Source: Pseudomonadota bacterium
Lineage (GTDB): Bacteria > Pseudomonadota > Alphaproteobacteria > Reyranellales > Reyranellaceae
NCBI GenBank assembly: GCA_023436825.1
Contig: JAEZHS010000154.1
Span: 1-10,275, forward strand
DNA: 10,275 nt
Reading direction: 5' to 3'
The notes under the pieces were generated by a model that worked only from the letters and a program-made list of their open reading frames with translations, was not told the DNA's origin and did no database searches. The first letter of the stretch is position 1; every line of letters begins with the position of its first letter. Positions 1 through 8,404 of the stretch are shown here, one piece after another. Made by a program: the position numbers and the translations under genes.

Positions 1-29
1 CTGGAAGGTCGCGGTCCGGAAGATCATGA
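1..29 (+). repeat. Palindromic repeat unit A, cut by the window edge
   Basis: This is the right half of a hairpin repeat whose left arm lies mostly outside the window. Positions 1-2 (CT) are the end of the left arm, GGA (3-5) is the loop and AGGTCGC (6-12) is the right arm. The family tail GGTCCGGAAG (13-22) follows, then ATCATGA (23-29), which leads straight into unit B. The 13-mer at 10-22 (CGCGGTCCGGAAG) is identical to the one at 7479-7491. The missing left arm is predicted to be GCGAC just before position 1. Confidence is good because the tail and hairpin order recur in three other units. Confidence 0.7.
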
Positions 30-62
30 GCGGGCCTGGAGGCCCGCGGTCCGGCGAGATGA
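30..62 (+). repeat. Palindromic repeat unit B, 3' of the Nudix gene
   Basis: A perfect 7-bp stem GCGGGCC (30-36) / GGCCCGC (41-47) has a 4-nt TGGA loop. It is followed by the family tail GGTCCGG (48-54) and a degenerate CGAGATGA (55-62). It is in direct tandem with unit A and ends at the base before the stop codon of the minus-strand Nudix gene (stop at 63-65). In Nudix mRNA the same palindrome would form a stable 3' hairpin, so it may end or protect that transcript. No T-run follows, so a classic intrinsic terminator is not shown. The placement and form resemble REP elements. Confidence 0.7.
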
Positions 63-671
63 CTAGAGACCCAGTGCCAGCAGCCGCGGATCGCGCGTCT
101 GGCGGGCGAACACCCGAAGCTGCCACAGCGCGGCGAGGTGCAGGCCGGGGATCTCCAGCCGGCCGTCGGCAAGGTCGGCCAGGAAGCGTTCCCACGGCAC
201 GAGGTGGGTGCTGATGACCTCCCCGGCATCGAGCTCCGGCTCGGCGACCTTGCGGGCGTCGAGCGCCAGGAAGGCATGCACCCTGTTGTTCTGTCGCGCG
301 GTGTTGGCGGTCGACGAGCCCAGCGCATGCCACTCTTCGGAAGCGTAGCCCGTCTCCTCGCGCAGCTCTCGCTTGGTCGCCTCCAGCACGCTTTCGCCGT
401 CGTGGTCGGGCGTGCCGCAGGGCAGCTCGAAGGAGTTGCGTTCGATGCCGTGGCGATATTCCTCGATCAGGACGATCTCACGTTCGGGCGTGAGCGCGAT
501 GGCGCAGATCCACTCGGGGAATTCGATCGTGTGGTAGGGCGACAGGATGGTGCCGTTGGGCACGCGCACCGTGTCGCTGCGCACCGCCAGCCAACGGTCG
601 CGATAGGAGTACTTTGAGTCCAGCACCTGCCACGGTGAGATAGTCGTGGCAGGCTTCTTCGGGTCAGCCAT
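63..671 (-). CDS. Nudix hydrolase (ADP-sugar pyrophosphatase-like)
   Basis: This 202-aa protein is of usual length for ADP-ribose/ADP-sugar pyrophosphatase-type Nudix enzymes, which split nucleoside diphosphates linked to another group. The Nudix helix is plain at residues 101-109 (R101, E102, L103, E105, E106, G108, Y109), with the upstream box Glu at E93. The strand before it reads FELPCGTPDHDGE. The Gly that should sit six residues before E93 (G-x5-E) is here seven before (G86), so this loop is one residue longer than the consensus. YRHG at 72-75 and the N-terminal beta-strand region fit the ADP-sugar class. I chose the ATG at 671; it lies 13 nt behind the SDR stop, so translation is probably coupled, and no strong Shine-Dalgarno is seen. 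The frame stays open upstream, but only inside the SDR gene. The substrate cannot be told. Confidence 0.88.
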   Translation of the reverse strand: MADPKKPATTISPWQVLDSKYSYRDRWLAVRSDTVRVPNGTILSPYHTIEFPEWICAIALTPEREIVLIEEYRHGIERNSFELPCGTPDHDGESVLEATKRELREETGYASEEWHALGSSTANTARQNNRVHAFLALDARKVAEPELDAGEVISTHLVPWERFLADLADGRLEIPGLHLAALWQLRVFARQTRDPRLLALGL

Positions 672-684
672 CAGACGCCCATCA

Positions 685-1443
685 TCAGACGGCGGTCCAG
701 CCGCCGTCGACCAAGATCTCTGCTCCCGTGACGTAGGACGATTCGTCCGACGCCAGGAACAGGATGGCGTAGGCCACCTCGTCGACCTCGCCGGCGCGGC
801 CCATCGGCACACCCTTCAGCGTCTTGGCGCGCGTCTCGGGATCGGCGGTGCGGCCCGAGGTGCGCATCGGCGGCATCAGGCCGGGATGCACGGAATTGAC
901 GCGGATGCGATCGCGGCCGTGCTGCGCCGCCGCCGCCTTTGTGATCAGCCGCACGGCGCCCTTGGAGGCGTTGTAGCCGACATGGATGTAGCCCTGGCCG
1001 ACGATGCCGGAGATCGACGACAGGTTGATCACCGATCCGCCGTTGCCTGTCTTCTTGATGGCGGCGATGCCGTACTTCATGCCCAGGAACACGCCGGTGG
1101 CGTTGATGCCCATCAGTCGGTTCCAGGCCGCGGTGTCGTAGAGGTCCTGCTCGGCCGAGCCCGAGATGCCCGCGTTGTTCACCAGCACGCTGAGGCCGCC
1201 ATGCTGGGCCACCGTCTTGTCGACCACCGACTTCCACTGGCCTTCGTCGGTGACGTCGAGATGCATGTAGGTAGCGGTGCCGCCTGCCTTCTTGATGTCG
1301 GCGACGACCGCTTCGCCCTCCTTGTCCAGCAGGTCGGCCACCACCACGGCCTTGGCGCCTTCGCGGGCGAACAGCCGGGCGGTCGCCGCACCCATGCCGC
1401 CGGCCGCGCCGGTCACCAGGGCCACCTTGTCCTTCATGCGCAT
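685..1443 (-). CDS. SDR family NAD(P)-dependent oxidoreductase
   Basis: This 252-aa classical short-chain dehydrogenase/reductase is a cytosolic Rossmann-fold enzyme that oxidises or reduces an alcohol/carbonyl. Visible motifs are TGAAGGMG (11-18, dinucleotide binding), D37 at the end of beta-2 (favours NAD(H) over NADP(H)), NNAG (89-92), catalytic Ser in NLSS (142 or 143), and Y157-x3-K161 (YNASK). The ending AEILVDGGWTAV is typical of FabG-like members. The start at 1443 is set by an AAGGAGGAG Shine-Dalgarno (1452-1460), about 8 nt upstream; the in-frame ATG at 1437 is less well spaced. It is the first gene of a likely two-gene transcript with the Nudix gene 13 nt downstream, and it is divergent from the ABC operon. 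The substrate is unknown. Confidence 0.92.
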   Translation of the reverse strand: MRMKDKVALVTGAAGGMGAATARLFAREGAKAVVVADLLDKEGEAVVADIKKAGGTATYMHLDVTDEGQWKSVVDKTVAQHGGLSVLVNNAGISGSAEQDLYDTAAWNRLMGINATGVFLGMKYGIAAIKKTGNGGSVINLSSISGIVGQGYIHVGYNASKGAVRLITKAAAAQHGRDRIRVNSVHPGLMPPMRTSGRTADPETRAKTLKGVPMGRAGEVDEVAYAILFLASDESSYVTGAEILVDGGWTAV

Positions 1444-1484
1444 GATTTGTGCTCCTCCTTCACGCAAGCCCGAGGCCGACGATG

Positions 1485-1503
1485 CCGGCTTCGGTCCAGC
1501 CGG
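1485..1503. promoter_or_regulatory. Inverted repeat in the SDR leader (possible operator)
   Basis: CCGGCT (1485-1490) and AGCCGG (1498-1503) are perfect 6-nt inverted arms around a 7-nt spacer. They lie about 40 nt upstream of the SDR start in the divergent intergenic region. This could be a dimeric regulator site or a leader hairpin. In GC-rich DNA a 6-nt match arises easily by chance, and no regulator gene is adjacent. Confidence 0.2.
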
Positions 1504-1563
1504 TCGCCGCCAAAATAAAGACAGACCCGCGCCATCTGCCCTCCCCAGCGACAACGGCTGTCA

Positions 1564-1592
1564 TTGACGGGACCGTTGTGTCCTGTTCTGAT
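1564..1592 (+). promoter_or_regulatory. Putative sigma-70-type promoter of the ABC operon
   Basis: TTGACG (1564-1569) matches the -35 consensus at five of six positions. After a 17-nt spacer comes TCTGAT (1587-1592), which matches the -10 consensus at four of six. Transcription would start near 1599 and give a leader of about 67 nt before the binding-protein ATG. The divergent region 1444-1665 (222 bp) must also carry the SDR promoter; the only AT-rich patch, near 1511-1520 (caaaataaag), has no well-spaced partner that I can see. The call rests on pattern alone. Confidence 0.35.
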
Positions 1593-1665
1593 TGAGACTT
1601 GCACGCATCTTGCAGGATAGCGAGAGCGACTAGGGAATGACTCGAGGGGTTCAAGGGAGGAAGTC

Positions 1666-3456
1666 ATGAATGAACGCGAACTGCGCCGCCTGATCGGCGC
1701 CGTGAAGCATGGGAAGCTTTCACGACGCGGCTTTGCACAACGGATGCTGGCGGTCGGCTTGACCGCACCGATGGCGACCCAGCTGCTGGCGATCGCCGGC
1801 GTGGCGCACGCCCAGCCGAAGTCGCAGTACAAGCCCACGAAGCGCGGCGGCGGCGGCCTTCTGAAGGTGCTGTGGTGGCAGGGTCCGACGCTCTTGAATC
1901 CGCACTTCGCGGTCGGCACCAAGGACCAGGACGGCAGTCGCATCTTCTACGAGCCGCTGGCCGCGTGGGATGGCGATGGCAATCTCAAGCCCAAGCTCGC
2001 TGCATCGATTCCGGGCCGCGAGGACGGCACGCTTGCCGCCGACGGCAAGTCGGTGGTGTGGAAGCTGAAGCAGGGGGTCACCTGGCACGACGGCAAGCCG
2101 TTCACCGCCGATGACGTCATCTTCAATTGGGAATATGCCAAGGATCCGGCGACCGCCGCCACCACCGCGGCGTCCTACAACGAGGTCATGGTCGAGAAGA
2201 TCGACCAGTACTCGGTGAGGGTGAAGTTCGCCAAGCCGACGCCGTTCTGGGCCGACGCCTTCGTCGGCACGCGCGGCATGCTGGTCCCCAAGCATCTCTT
2301 CGCTGACTACTCGGGCGCCAAGTCGCGCGAGGCGCCGACCAACCTGAAGCCGGTCGGCACCGGGCCCTACATGTTCAAGGACTTCAAGCCGGGCGACCTC
2401 GTCGCCGGCGTGATCAACCCGAACTATCACCAGGACAACAAGCCCTACTTCGATGCCATCGAGATGAAGGGCGGCGGCGATGCGGTGTCGGCGGCGCGCG
2501 CCGTGCTGCAGACCGGTGAATTCGACTTTGCCTGGAACCTGCAGGTCGAGGATGAGATCCTGGCGCGCCTGGAGAAGGGCGGCAAGGGCAAGGTCGTGAT
2601 CTCGCCGGGCGGCAACATCGAGCACATCCAGCTCAACTTCACCGACCCATGGACCGAGGTTGACGGCGAGCGCGCGAGCCTCAAGACCAAGCATCCGACC
2701 CTGAGCGATCCGGCGGTCCGCCAGGCTGTCTCGTTGCTGGTCGACAAGGGTTCGATCGAGAAGCACATCTACGGCCGCACCGGCCCCGCCACGGCGAACT
2801 TCGTCAACAACCCGGCGCGCTTCGTGTCCAAGACCACGAAGTACGAGTTCAATGTCGACAAGGCCAACGAGGTCCTCGAGAAGGCCGGCTGGAAAAAGGG
2901 CAGCGACGGCATCCGCGAGAAGGACGGCAAGAAGCTCAAGTTCGTCTACCAGACCTCGATCAACCAGCCGCGCCAGAAGACCCAGGCGATCATCAAGCAG
3001 GCCGCGCAGAAGGCCGGCATCGACATCGAGCTGAAGTCCGTGACAGCGTCGGTGTTCTTCTCGTCCGACGTCGCCAACCCGGACACGTACACCAAGTTCT
3101 ACTGCGACATTCAGATGTACACGACGACCATGTCGCAGCCGGACCCCGAGGTGTTCATGGTCCAGTTCTGCTCCTACGAGGCCGCCACCAAGGAGAACAA
3201 GTGGCAGGGGCGCAACATCACGCGCTGGCAGAGCAAGGAATACGACGACAACTACAAGGCCGCCCAGTCCGAGATCGACCCGGTCAAGCGCGCCGCAATG
3301 TTCGTCGAGGCCAACAACATGGTGATCAACAATTATGTGGTCATCCCTGTCGTCAGCCGGCCCGGCGTCGCCGCCACCGGCACCAAGCTGAACGCCTCGA
3401 TCAGCGGCTGGGACAACAATACCTGGGATTTGTCTGACTGGTACAAAGACGCGTGA
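1666..3456 (+). CDS. Peptide-type ABC transporter substrate-binding protein (SBP family 5), Tat-exported
   Basis: A 596-aa periplasmic solute-binding protein of the DppA/OppA-type family 5, which captures peptides, nickel chelates or similar solutes for import. The N-terminus carries a twin-arginine signal, SRRGFAQRML (19-28), then a hydrophobic stretch to about 46 and an AHA cleavage site (47-49), so it should be exported folded by Tat. The family hallmark WHDGKPFTADDV lies near residues 139-150, and VGTGPYMF near 230-237 is also typical. Only two cysteines are seen, C480 and C502, a possible disulfide. The start is fixed by GGGAGG (1655-1660) five nt upstream. It is first of five genes, 65 nt ahead of the first permease. 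The cargo cannot be read from the sequence; peptides are the family default. Confidence 0.93.
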   Translation: MNERELRRLIGAVKHGKLSRRGFAQRMLAVGLTAPMATQLLAIAGVAHAQPKSQYKPTKRGGGGLLKVLWWQGPTLLNPHFAVGTKDQDGSRIFYEPLAAWDGDGNLKPKLAASIPGREDGTLAADGKSVVWKLKQGVTWHDGKPFTADDVIFNWEYAKDPATAATTAASYNEVMVEKIDQYSVRVKFAKPTPFWADAFVGTRGMLVPKHLFADYSGAKSREAPTNLKPVGTGPYMFKDFKPGDLVAGVINPNYHQDNKPYFDAIEMKGGGDAVSAARAVLQTGEFDFAWNLQVEDEILARLEKGGKGKVVISPGGNIEHIQLNFTDPWTEVDGERASLKTKHPTLSDPAVRQAVSLLVDKGSIEKHIYGRTGPATANFVNNPARFVSKTTKYEFNVDKANEVLEKAGWKKGSDGIREKDGKKLKFVYQTSINQPRQKTQAIIKQAAQKAGIDIELKSVTASVFFSSDVANPDTYTKFYCDIQMYTTTMSQPDPEVFMVQFCSYEAATKENKWQGRNITRWQSKEYDDNYKAAQSEIDPVKRAAMFVEANNMVINNYVVIPVVSRPGVAATGTKLNASISGWDNNTWDLSDWYKDA

Positions 3457-3475
3457 TCAACTGAACATTGCGGTT

Positions 3476-3493
3476 CCGGGGCTTCGGCCCCGG
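3476..3493 (+). promoter_or_regulatory. Intercistronic UUCG-loop hairpin between binding protein and permease
   Basis: CCGGGGC (3476-3482), TTCG (3483-3486) and GCCCCGG (3487-3493) form a perfect 7-bp GC stem closed by C(UUCG)G, an exceptionally stable RNA tetraloop. It starts 20 nt after the binding-protein stop and ends 28 nt before the permease start. No T-run follows, so it is unlikely to be a full intrinsic terminator. Known hairpins in this place block 3'-to-5' exonucleases and keep binding-protein mRNA more abundant than permease mRNA; that role here is inferred. Confidence 0.7.
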
Positions 3494-3521
3494 TATTGCA
3501 TACTGTTTCGAGAGACATCTC

Positions 3522-4484
3522 GTGAACCGTCAGTACATCATCCGCCGACTCCTGATCGCCATCCCGAGCCTGCTCGGGATCAGCATCATCCTGTTCACCG
3601 TGCTCGCCATGGCGCCGGGCGATCCCTTCGAGGAGCTGGCAACCAATCCCGCCATCCCGCCCGAGGTCCGCATGGCGCTGCGCGCCAAGTTCGGGCTCGA
3701 CGATCCGGTGTGGCAGCGCTACCTGCACTGGCTCGCCGCCATGATGCAGGGCGACTGGGGTTTCTCCTTCCAGAGCCGCATGGATGTCGACAAGCTGATC
3801 CTGCAACGCCTACCGGTGACGCTGATCGTCATCGGCGCCTCGCAGCTCCTCGCCATTTCGGTCGCCATCCCGGTCGGCGTGCTGGCCGCGGTCCGCCCGT
3901 ACTCGATCTTCGACCAGATCGCCAGCACCTTCGCCATGATCGGCTTCTCGTTGCCGACCTTCTTCACCGGCCTGGTGCTGATCCTGATCTTTTCCATCCA
4001 GCTCGACTGGCTACCCTTCGTCTACCGGGCCGACATCGACGCCAAGGGCCTGGCCTTCTACTGGGAGCACATAAAACAGTCGATCATGCCCGTCATCGTG
4101 CTGGGGCTGGCCCAGGCCGGAACGCTGGTGCGCTTCATGCGCTCGTCCGTTCTCGACGTGATCCGGCTCGACTACGTCACGACCGCACGCTCCAAGGGCA
4201 TCGGCGAGCGCAAGGTCCTGGTCCGCCACGTGGTGCGCAACGCCATGATCCCGGTGGTCACCTTGATCGCCTTGCAGCTGCCGGCGGTGTTCGGCGGCGC
4301 CATCGTCACCGAGCAGATTTTCCGCGTACCCGGCATCGGCTCGCTGCTGATCGCGGCGATCCTCGCCAACGACACTCCCGTCGTGATGGGCGTCACCTTC
4401 GTGTTTGCCTGTCTCGTCGTGCTCTTCAACCTCATCGCAGACATCCTCTATGGCTGGCTCGACCCCCGCATCTCTTTCCGCTGA
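3522..4484 (+). CDS. ABC transporter permease, DppB/OppB type
   Basis: This 320-aa inner-membrane subunit forms half of the import channel. TM1 is at about residues 9-29 (LLIAIPSLLGISIILFTVLA), followed by the family periplasmic segment (APGDPF, then FGLDDPVWQRYLHWL), and about five further hydrophobic segments cover 100-315. The cytoplasmic EAA loop that docks on the ATPases starts near D217 (DYVTTARSKGIGERKVLVRH). The C-terminus LADPRI-type ending is seen as [11 protein letters not shown] chose GTG at 3522, with a weak GAGAGA 7-12 nt upstream, because homology begins at NRQYIIRRLL. A longer in-frame start at TTG 3468 would put the UUCG hairpin inside the gene and has no family support. The end overlaps the next permease by 35 nt. 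Confidence 0.92.
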   Translation: MNRQYIIRRLLIAIPSLLGISIILFTVLAMAPGDPFEELATNPAIPPEVRMALRAKFGLDDPVWQRYLHWLAAMMQGDWGFSFQSRMDVDKLILQRLPVTLIVIGASQLLAISVAIPVGVLAAVRPYSIFDQIASTFAMIGFSLPTFFTGLVLILIFSIQLDWLPFVYRADIDAKGLAFYWEHIKQSIMPVIVLGLAQAGTLVRFMRSSVLDVIRLDYVTTARSKGIGERKVLVRHVVRNAMIPVVTLIALQLPAVFGGAIVTEQIFRVPGIGSLLIAAILANDTPVVMGVTFVFACLVVLFNLIADILYGWLDPRISFR

Positions 4485-5403
4485 AGCGCCGGCAACCGTC
4501 GCCGCCGCACAGCCGCGCAAGGCGCGCTCGATCTCGCCGGCGCTCGAAACCTGGCGTCGTTTCCGCCGCCATGTGCTGGCGGTCACCGGCGCCGCCGTTC
4601 TCCTCATCCTGGTGCTGGCCGTGCTGGTCGGGCCGCTGATCTGGCCGGTGGCGATCAACGACATCGACTTCGCTGCCAAGCTGGAGGGGCCCTCGCTCGC
4701 CCATCCGCTGGGCACCGACGATCTCGGCCAGGATCTGCTGGCCCGCATGATGTATGGCGGACGCATCTCGCTCGCCGTCGGCTTCGCCGCCATGCTGGTG
4801 GCGCTGACCGTCGGCGTTATGGTTGGCGCCGTGGCCGGCATGGCGAGCGGCTGGGTCGACGCCGCGCTGATGTGGCTCACCGATCTCTTCCTGGCGCTGC
4901 CGACGCTGCCGGTGCTGCTGCTGGTCATGTATCTGTTCCGCGACAGCGTGAAGAAGGTGATGGGCGTCGAGGGCGGCGCCTTCGTCCTCATTGTCGTGGT
5001 GATCGGCGCCTTGCGCTGGATGCCGGTGGCGCGCCTGGTGCGCGCCCAGTTCCTGTCGTTGCGCGAGAAGGAGTTCGTCGAGGCGGCCCGCGCGCTGGGT
5101 GCCTCCAGACTGCGCCAGGTGGTGCAGCACATCCTGCCCAATGCCCTGGGCCCGGTGATCGTGGTCGGCACGATCGACGTCGCTGCCGCCATCATCTTCG
5201 AATCGACCCTGTCGTTCCTCGGTCTCGGCTTCCCGTCCGACGTCCCGACCTGGGGCTCGATGCTGCGTGACGCCAAGGACTATCTCGACATCGCCGCGCA
5301 CTGGGCGCTGTTCCCGGGCGGCGCGATCTTCCTCACCGTGCTCGCCATCAACTTCATCGGCGACGGGCTGCGCGACGCCTTCGATCCGCGCCGCGTCCTC
5401 TAG
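4450..5403 (+). CDS. ABC transporter permease, DppC/OppC type
   Basis: This 317-aa inner-membrane partner of the DppB-type subunit has the usual DppC plan: a cytoplasmic tail of about 40 residues, TM1 (about 42-64, OppC N-terminal domain), the conserved [15 protein letters not shown] (85-99), then the core permease domain. The EAA loop starts near E208 ([20 protein letters not shown]) and is followed by [17 protein letters not shown] and the ending [11 protein letters not shown], both family marks. The start at ATG 4450 lies inside the end of the upstream permease gene (35-nt overlap) and has only a poor Shine-Dalgarno, so coupling is likely. The very N-terminus (Ser/Ala/Pro-rich) is not conserved and the exact start is less sure than the gene. 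Confidence 0.91.
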   Translation: MAGSTPASLSAEAPATVAAAQPRKARSISPALETWRRFRRHVLAVTGAAVLLILVLAVLVGPLIWPVAINDIDFAAKLEGPSLAHPLGTDDLGQDLLARMMYGGRISLAVGFAAMLVALTVGVMVGAVAGMASGWVDAALMWLTDLFLALPTLPVLLLVMYLFRDSVKKVMGVEGGAFVLIVVVIGALRWMPVARLVRAQFLSLREKEFVEAARALGASRLRQVVQHILPNALGPVIVVGTIDVAAAIIFESTLSFLGLGFPSDVPTWGSMLRDAKDYLDIAAHWALFPGGAIFLTVLAINFIGDGLRDAFDPRRVL

Positions 5404-5417
5404 GAGCAAGCGCCAGC

Positions 5418-7387
<1,970 letters not shown>

Positions 7388-7395
7388 ATGCAGGG

Positions 7396-7419
7396 GACGC
7401 GCCGCTCCAGTGGCGCGTC
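7396..7419 (+). terminator. Terminator-like hairpin at the end of the ABC operon
   Basis: GACGCGCC (7396-7403) and GGCGCGTC (7412-7419) pair perfectly over 8 bp. A G-U and a C-G pair extend the stem to 10 bp with a TCCA loop (7406-7409). It begins 8 nt after the last operon stop. No clean T-run follows (atatctt), so it could be a weak intrinsic terminator, an RNA 3' end stabiliser, or a boundary used with Rho. It lies directly beside the palindromic repeat. Confidence 0.55.
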
Positions 7420-7498
7420 ATATCTTCCGGACCGCGAGCTTCCAGCTCGCTCATGATTCTTGAGCGCGCAAGGATGCGCGCGGTCCGGAAGGGCATGA
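7418..7498. repeat. Two-armed palindromic element (repeat units C and D, head to head)
   Basis: Perfect 13-nt inverted ends CTTCCGGACCGCG (7424-7436) and CGCGGTCCGGAAG (7479-7491) enclose two internal hairpins. Unit C (minus) has arms at 7444-7450 and 7434-7440 around a 3-nt loop. Unit D (plus) has arms GCGCGC at 7464-7469 and 7476-7481 around AAGGAT. Each arm pair is followed by the same tail, GGTCCGGAAG, then ATATGA (C) or GGCATGA (D). The tails match units A and B at the window start, while the arms differ in sequence but remain complementary. The element lies between convergent 3' gene ends, like a BIME. Either strand could fold into a cruciform or cloverleaf-like form, and it may act as a two-way transcript end. 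Confidence 0.8.
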
Positions 7499-7513
7499 AG
7501 AAGACGATGACGG

Positions 7514-8215
7514 TCAGCCCTTTGGCGTGAACACGCTGATGTCCTCGATGCCGATCACCTGCTCGACCTCGGCGACCTGCTTGGCGACCTTCTCGAGGCC
7601 GTCGGCGCCGACGGCTTGGCGCTCGCGCTTCATCATTTCCTCGGCGATCTCGGCGTATTCTTCTGCCGTCACGAGGTGGCGCAGCGTTGGGAAGACGTCG
7701 GTCGCCTCGCGCGCCATGTGCGGGCGATACATGGCGATCAGCACCTGCACGTCGCGGCCCATCGCCTCGCGCGGCTCCTTGCTGCGGGCCTGTGGCGCGG
7801 CGGCGAGGATCTTGTCGGTGAGCTTGGCGCCCGCTGCATGCTGGCTGGCGAGGACGCCCACCAACTCGACCATGCGGCCGGCCTTCGTGAACTGGGCCAA
7901 CACCAGCTCCTCTTCGACCTTCTCAAGATGTCCGTGGACGAAGCGCTTGGTGATCTCGGCCGCCCGCGTGAAGACGGCGGGGTCGATGTCCTCGCCCTGG
8001 CCGGCGCGGCGCAGGCCGCCTTCATAAATCAGCAGCACCCGCGCGAGGATGGCGTGGCCGCGCATAAGCTGCTCGGGTGGTGCCGCAGCTTCCTCGGCTC
8101 CGGGTTTCTTGGTGTCACGGGCAAGCGCCCCGCTGATGGCGACGGGTGTGGCGAGAACAAGGCCTCCCGCCATTCCGACATTCAACAGACCGCGTCGGCG
8201 CGAAATACCCTTCAT
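7514..8215 (-). CDS. Exported hemerythrin-like (HHE domain) protein
   Basis: A 233-aa protein with a four-helix hemerythrin-type pattern that would bind a di-iron (or other metal) centre for O2 or NO sensing, storage or scavenging. Likely ligands are H54 (LMRGHAILARVLLIYE), H96 with the acidic run EKVEEE (98-103), H126 (ASQHAAGAKLTD) and H166 with E170/D173 (YRPHMAREATDVFP). The N-terminus has SRRRGLLN (5-12), a hydrophobic core to about 29 and an ALA site (30-32), which suggests Tat export and a periplasmic place. The start at 8215 is supported by AAAGGAG (8223-8229), 7 nt upstream. The open frame continues upstream for hundreds of codons, but only antisense to the MBL gene. It converges on the ABC operon. 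Its function is inferred from the fold only. Confidence 0.85.
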   Translation of the reverse strand: MKGISRRRGLLNVGMAGGLVLATPVAISGALARDTKKPGAEEAAAPPEQLMRGHAILARVLLIYEGGLRRAGQGEDIDPAVFTRAAEITKRFVHGHLEKVEEELVLAQFTKAGRMVELVGVLASQHAAGAKLTDKILAAAPQARSKEPREAMGRDVQVLIAMYRPHMAREATDVFPTLRHLVTAEEYAEIAEEMMKRERQAVGADGLEKVAKQVAEVEQVIGIEDISVFTPKG

Positions 8216-8404
8216 GACGCCACTCCTTTCCCGATCCAGGAAAACGAGCGGCGAGGCACCGGGGTTGCGACGCCTGGTAAGCCGAATGAGAGGACCTACA
8301 CCATGGTATGGCTCGCCCTCTCCCTCGACCCAATCGACCGCAAACACGCCCGAACGCAGCGTCGTCGATGCCGCATGCAAGGCGGTGATCAGCAGGAGAC
8401 AGAC
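8216..8404. other. Divergent intergenic region, hemerythrin-like gene / MBL pseudogene
   Basis: These 189 bp should hold the hemerythrin-like promoter (minus) and the former promoter of the MBL gene (plus). I see the two Shine-Dalgarno sites (AAAGGAG at 8223-8229 on minus; AGGAG at 8394-8398 on plus) but no convincing -35/-10 pair, terminator or repeat. No coding signal was recognised. Confidence 0.4.

Noticed and set aside
1720..2766. A 348-codon minus-strand frame
   Set aside because: It is antisense to the binding-protein gene, which has clear family motifs, and shows no motif of its own.
3468..3521. Longer permease start at TTG 3468
   Set aside because: The added 18 residues do not match DppB-type N-termini and would translate through the UUCG hairpin. 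GTG 3522 fits the family.
4011..5409. Long minus-strand frames of 421 and 325 codons
   Set aside because: They lie opposite the permease genes and have biased composition (Ser/Thr/Arg or His/Gln/Asp-rich) caused by GC-rich third positions in the real genes.
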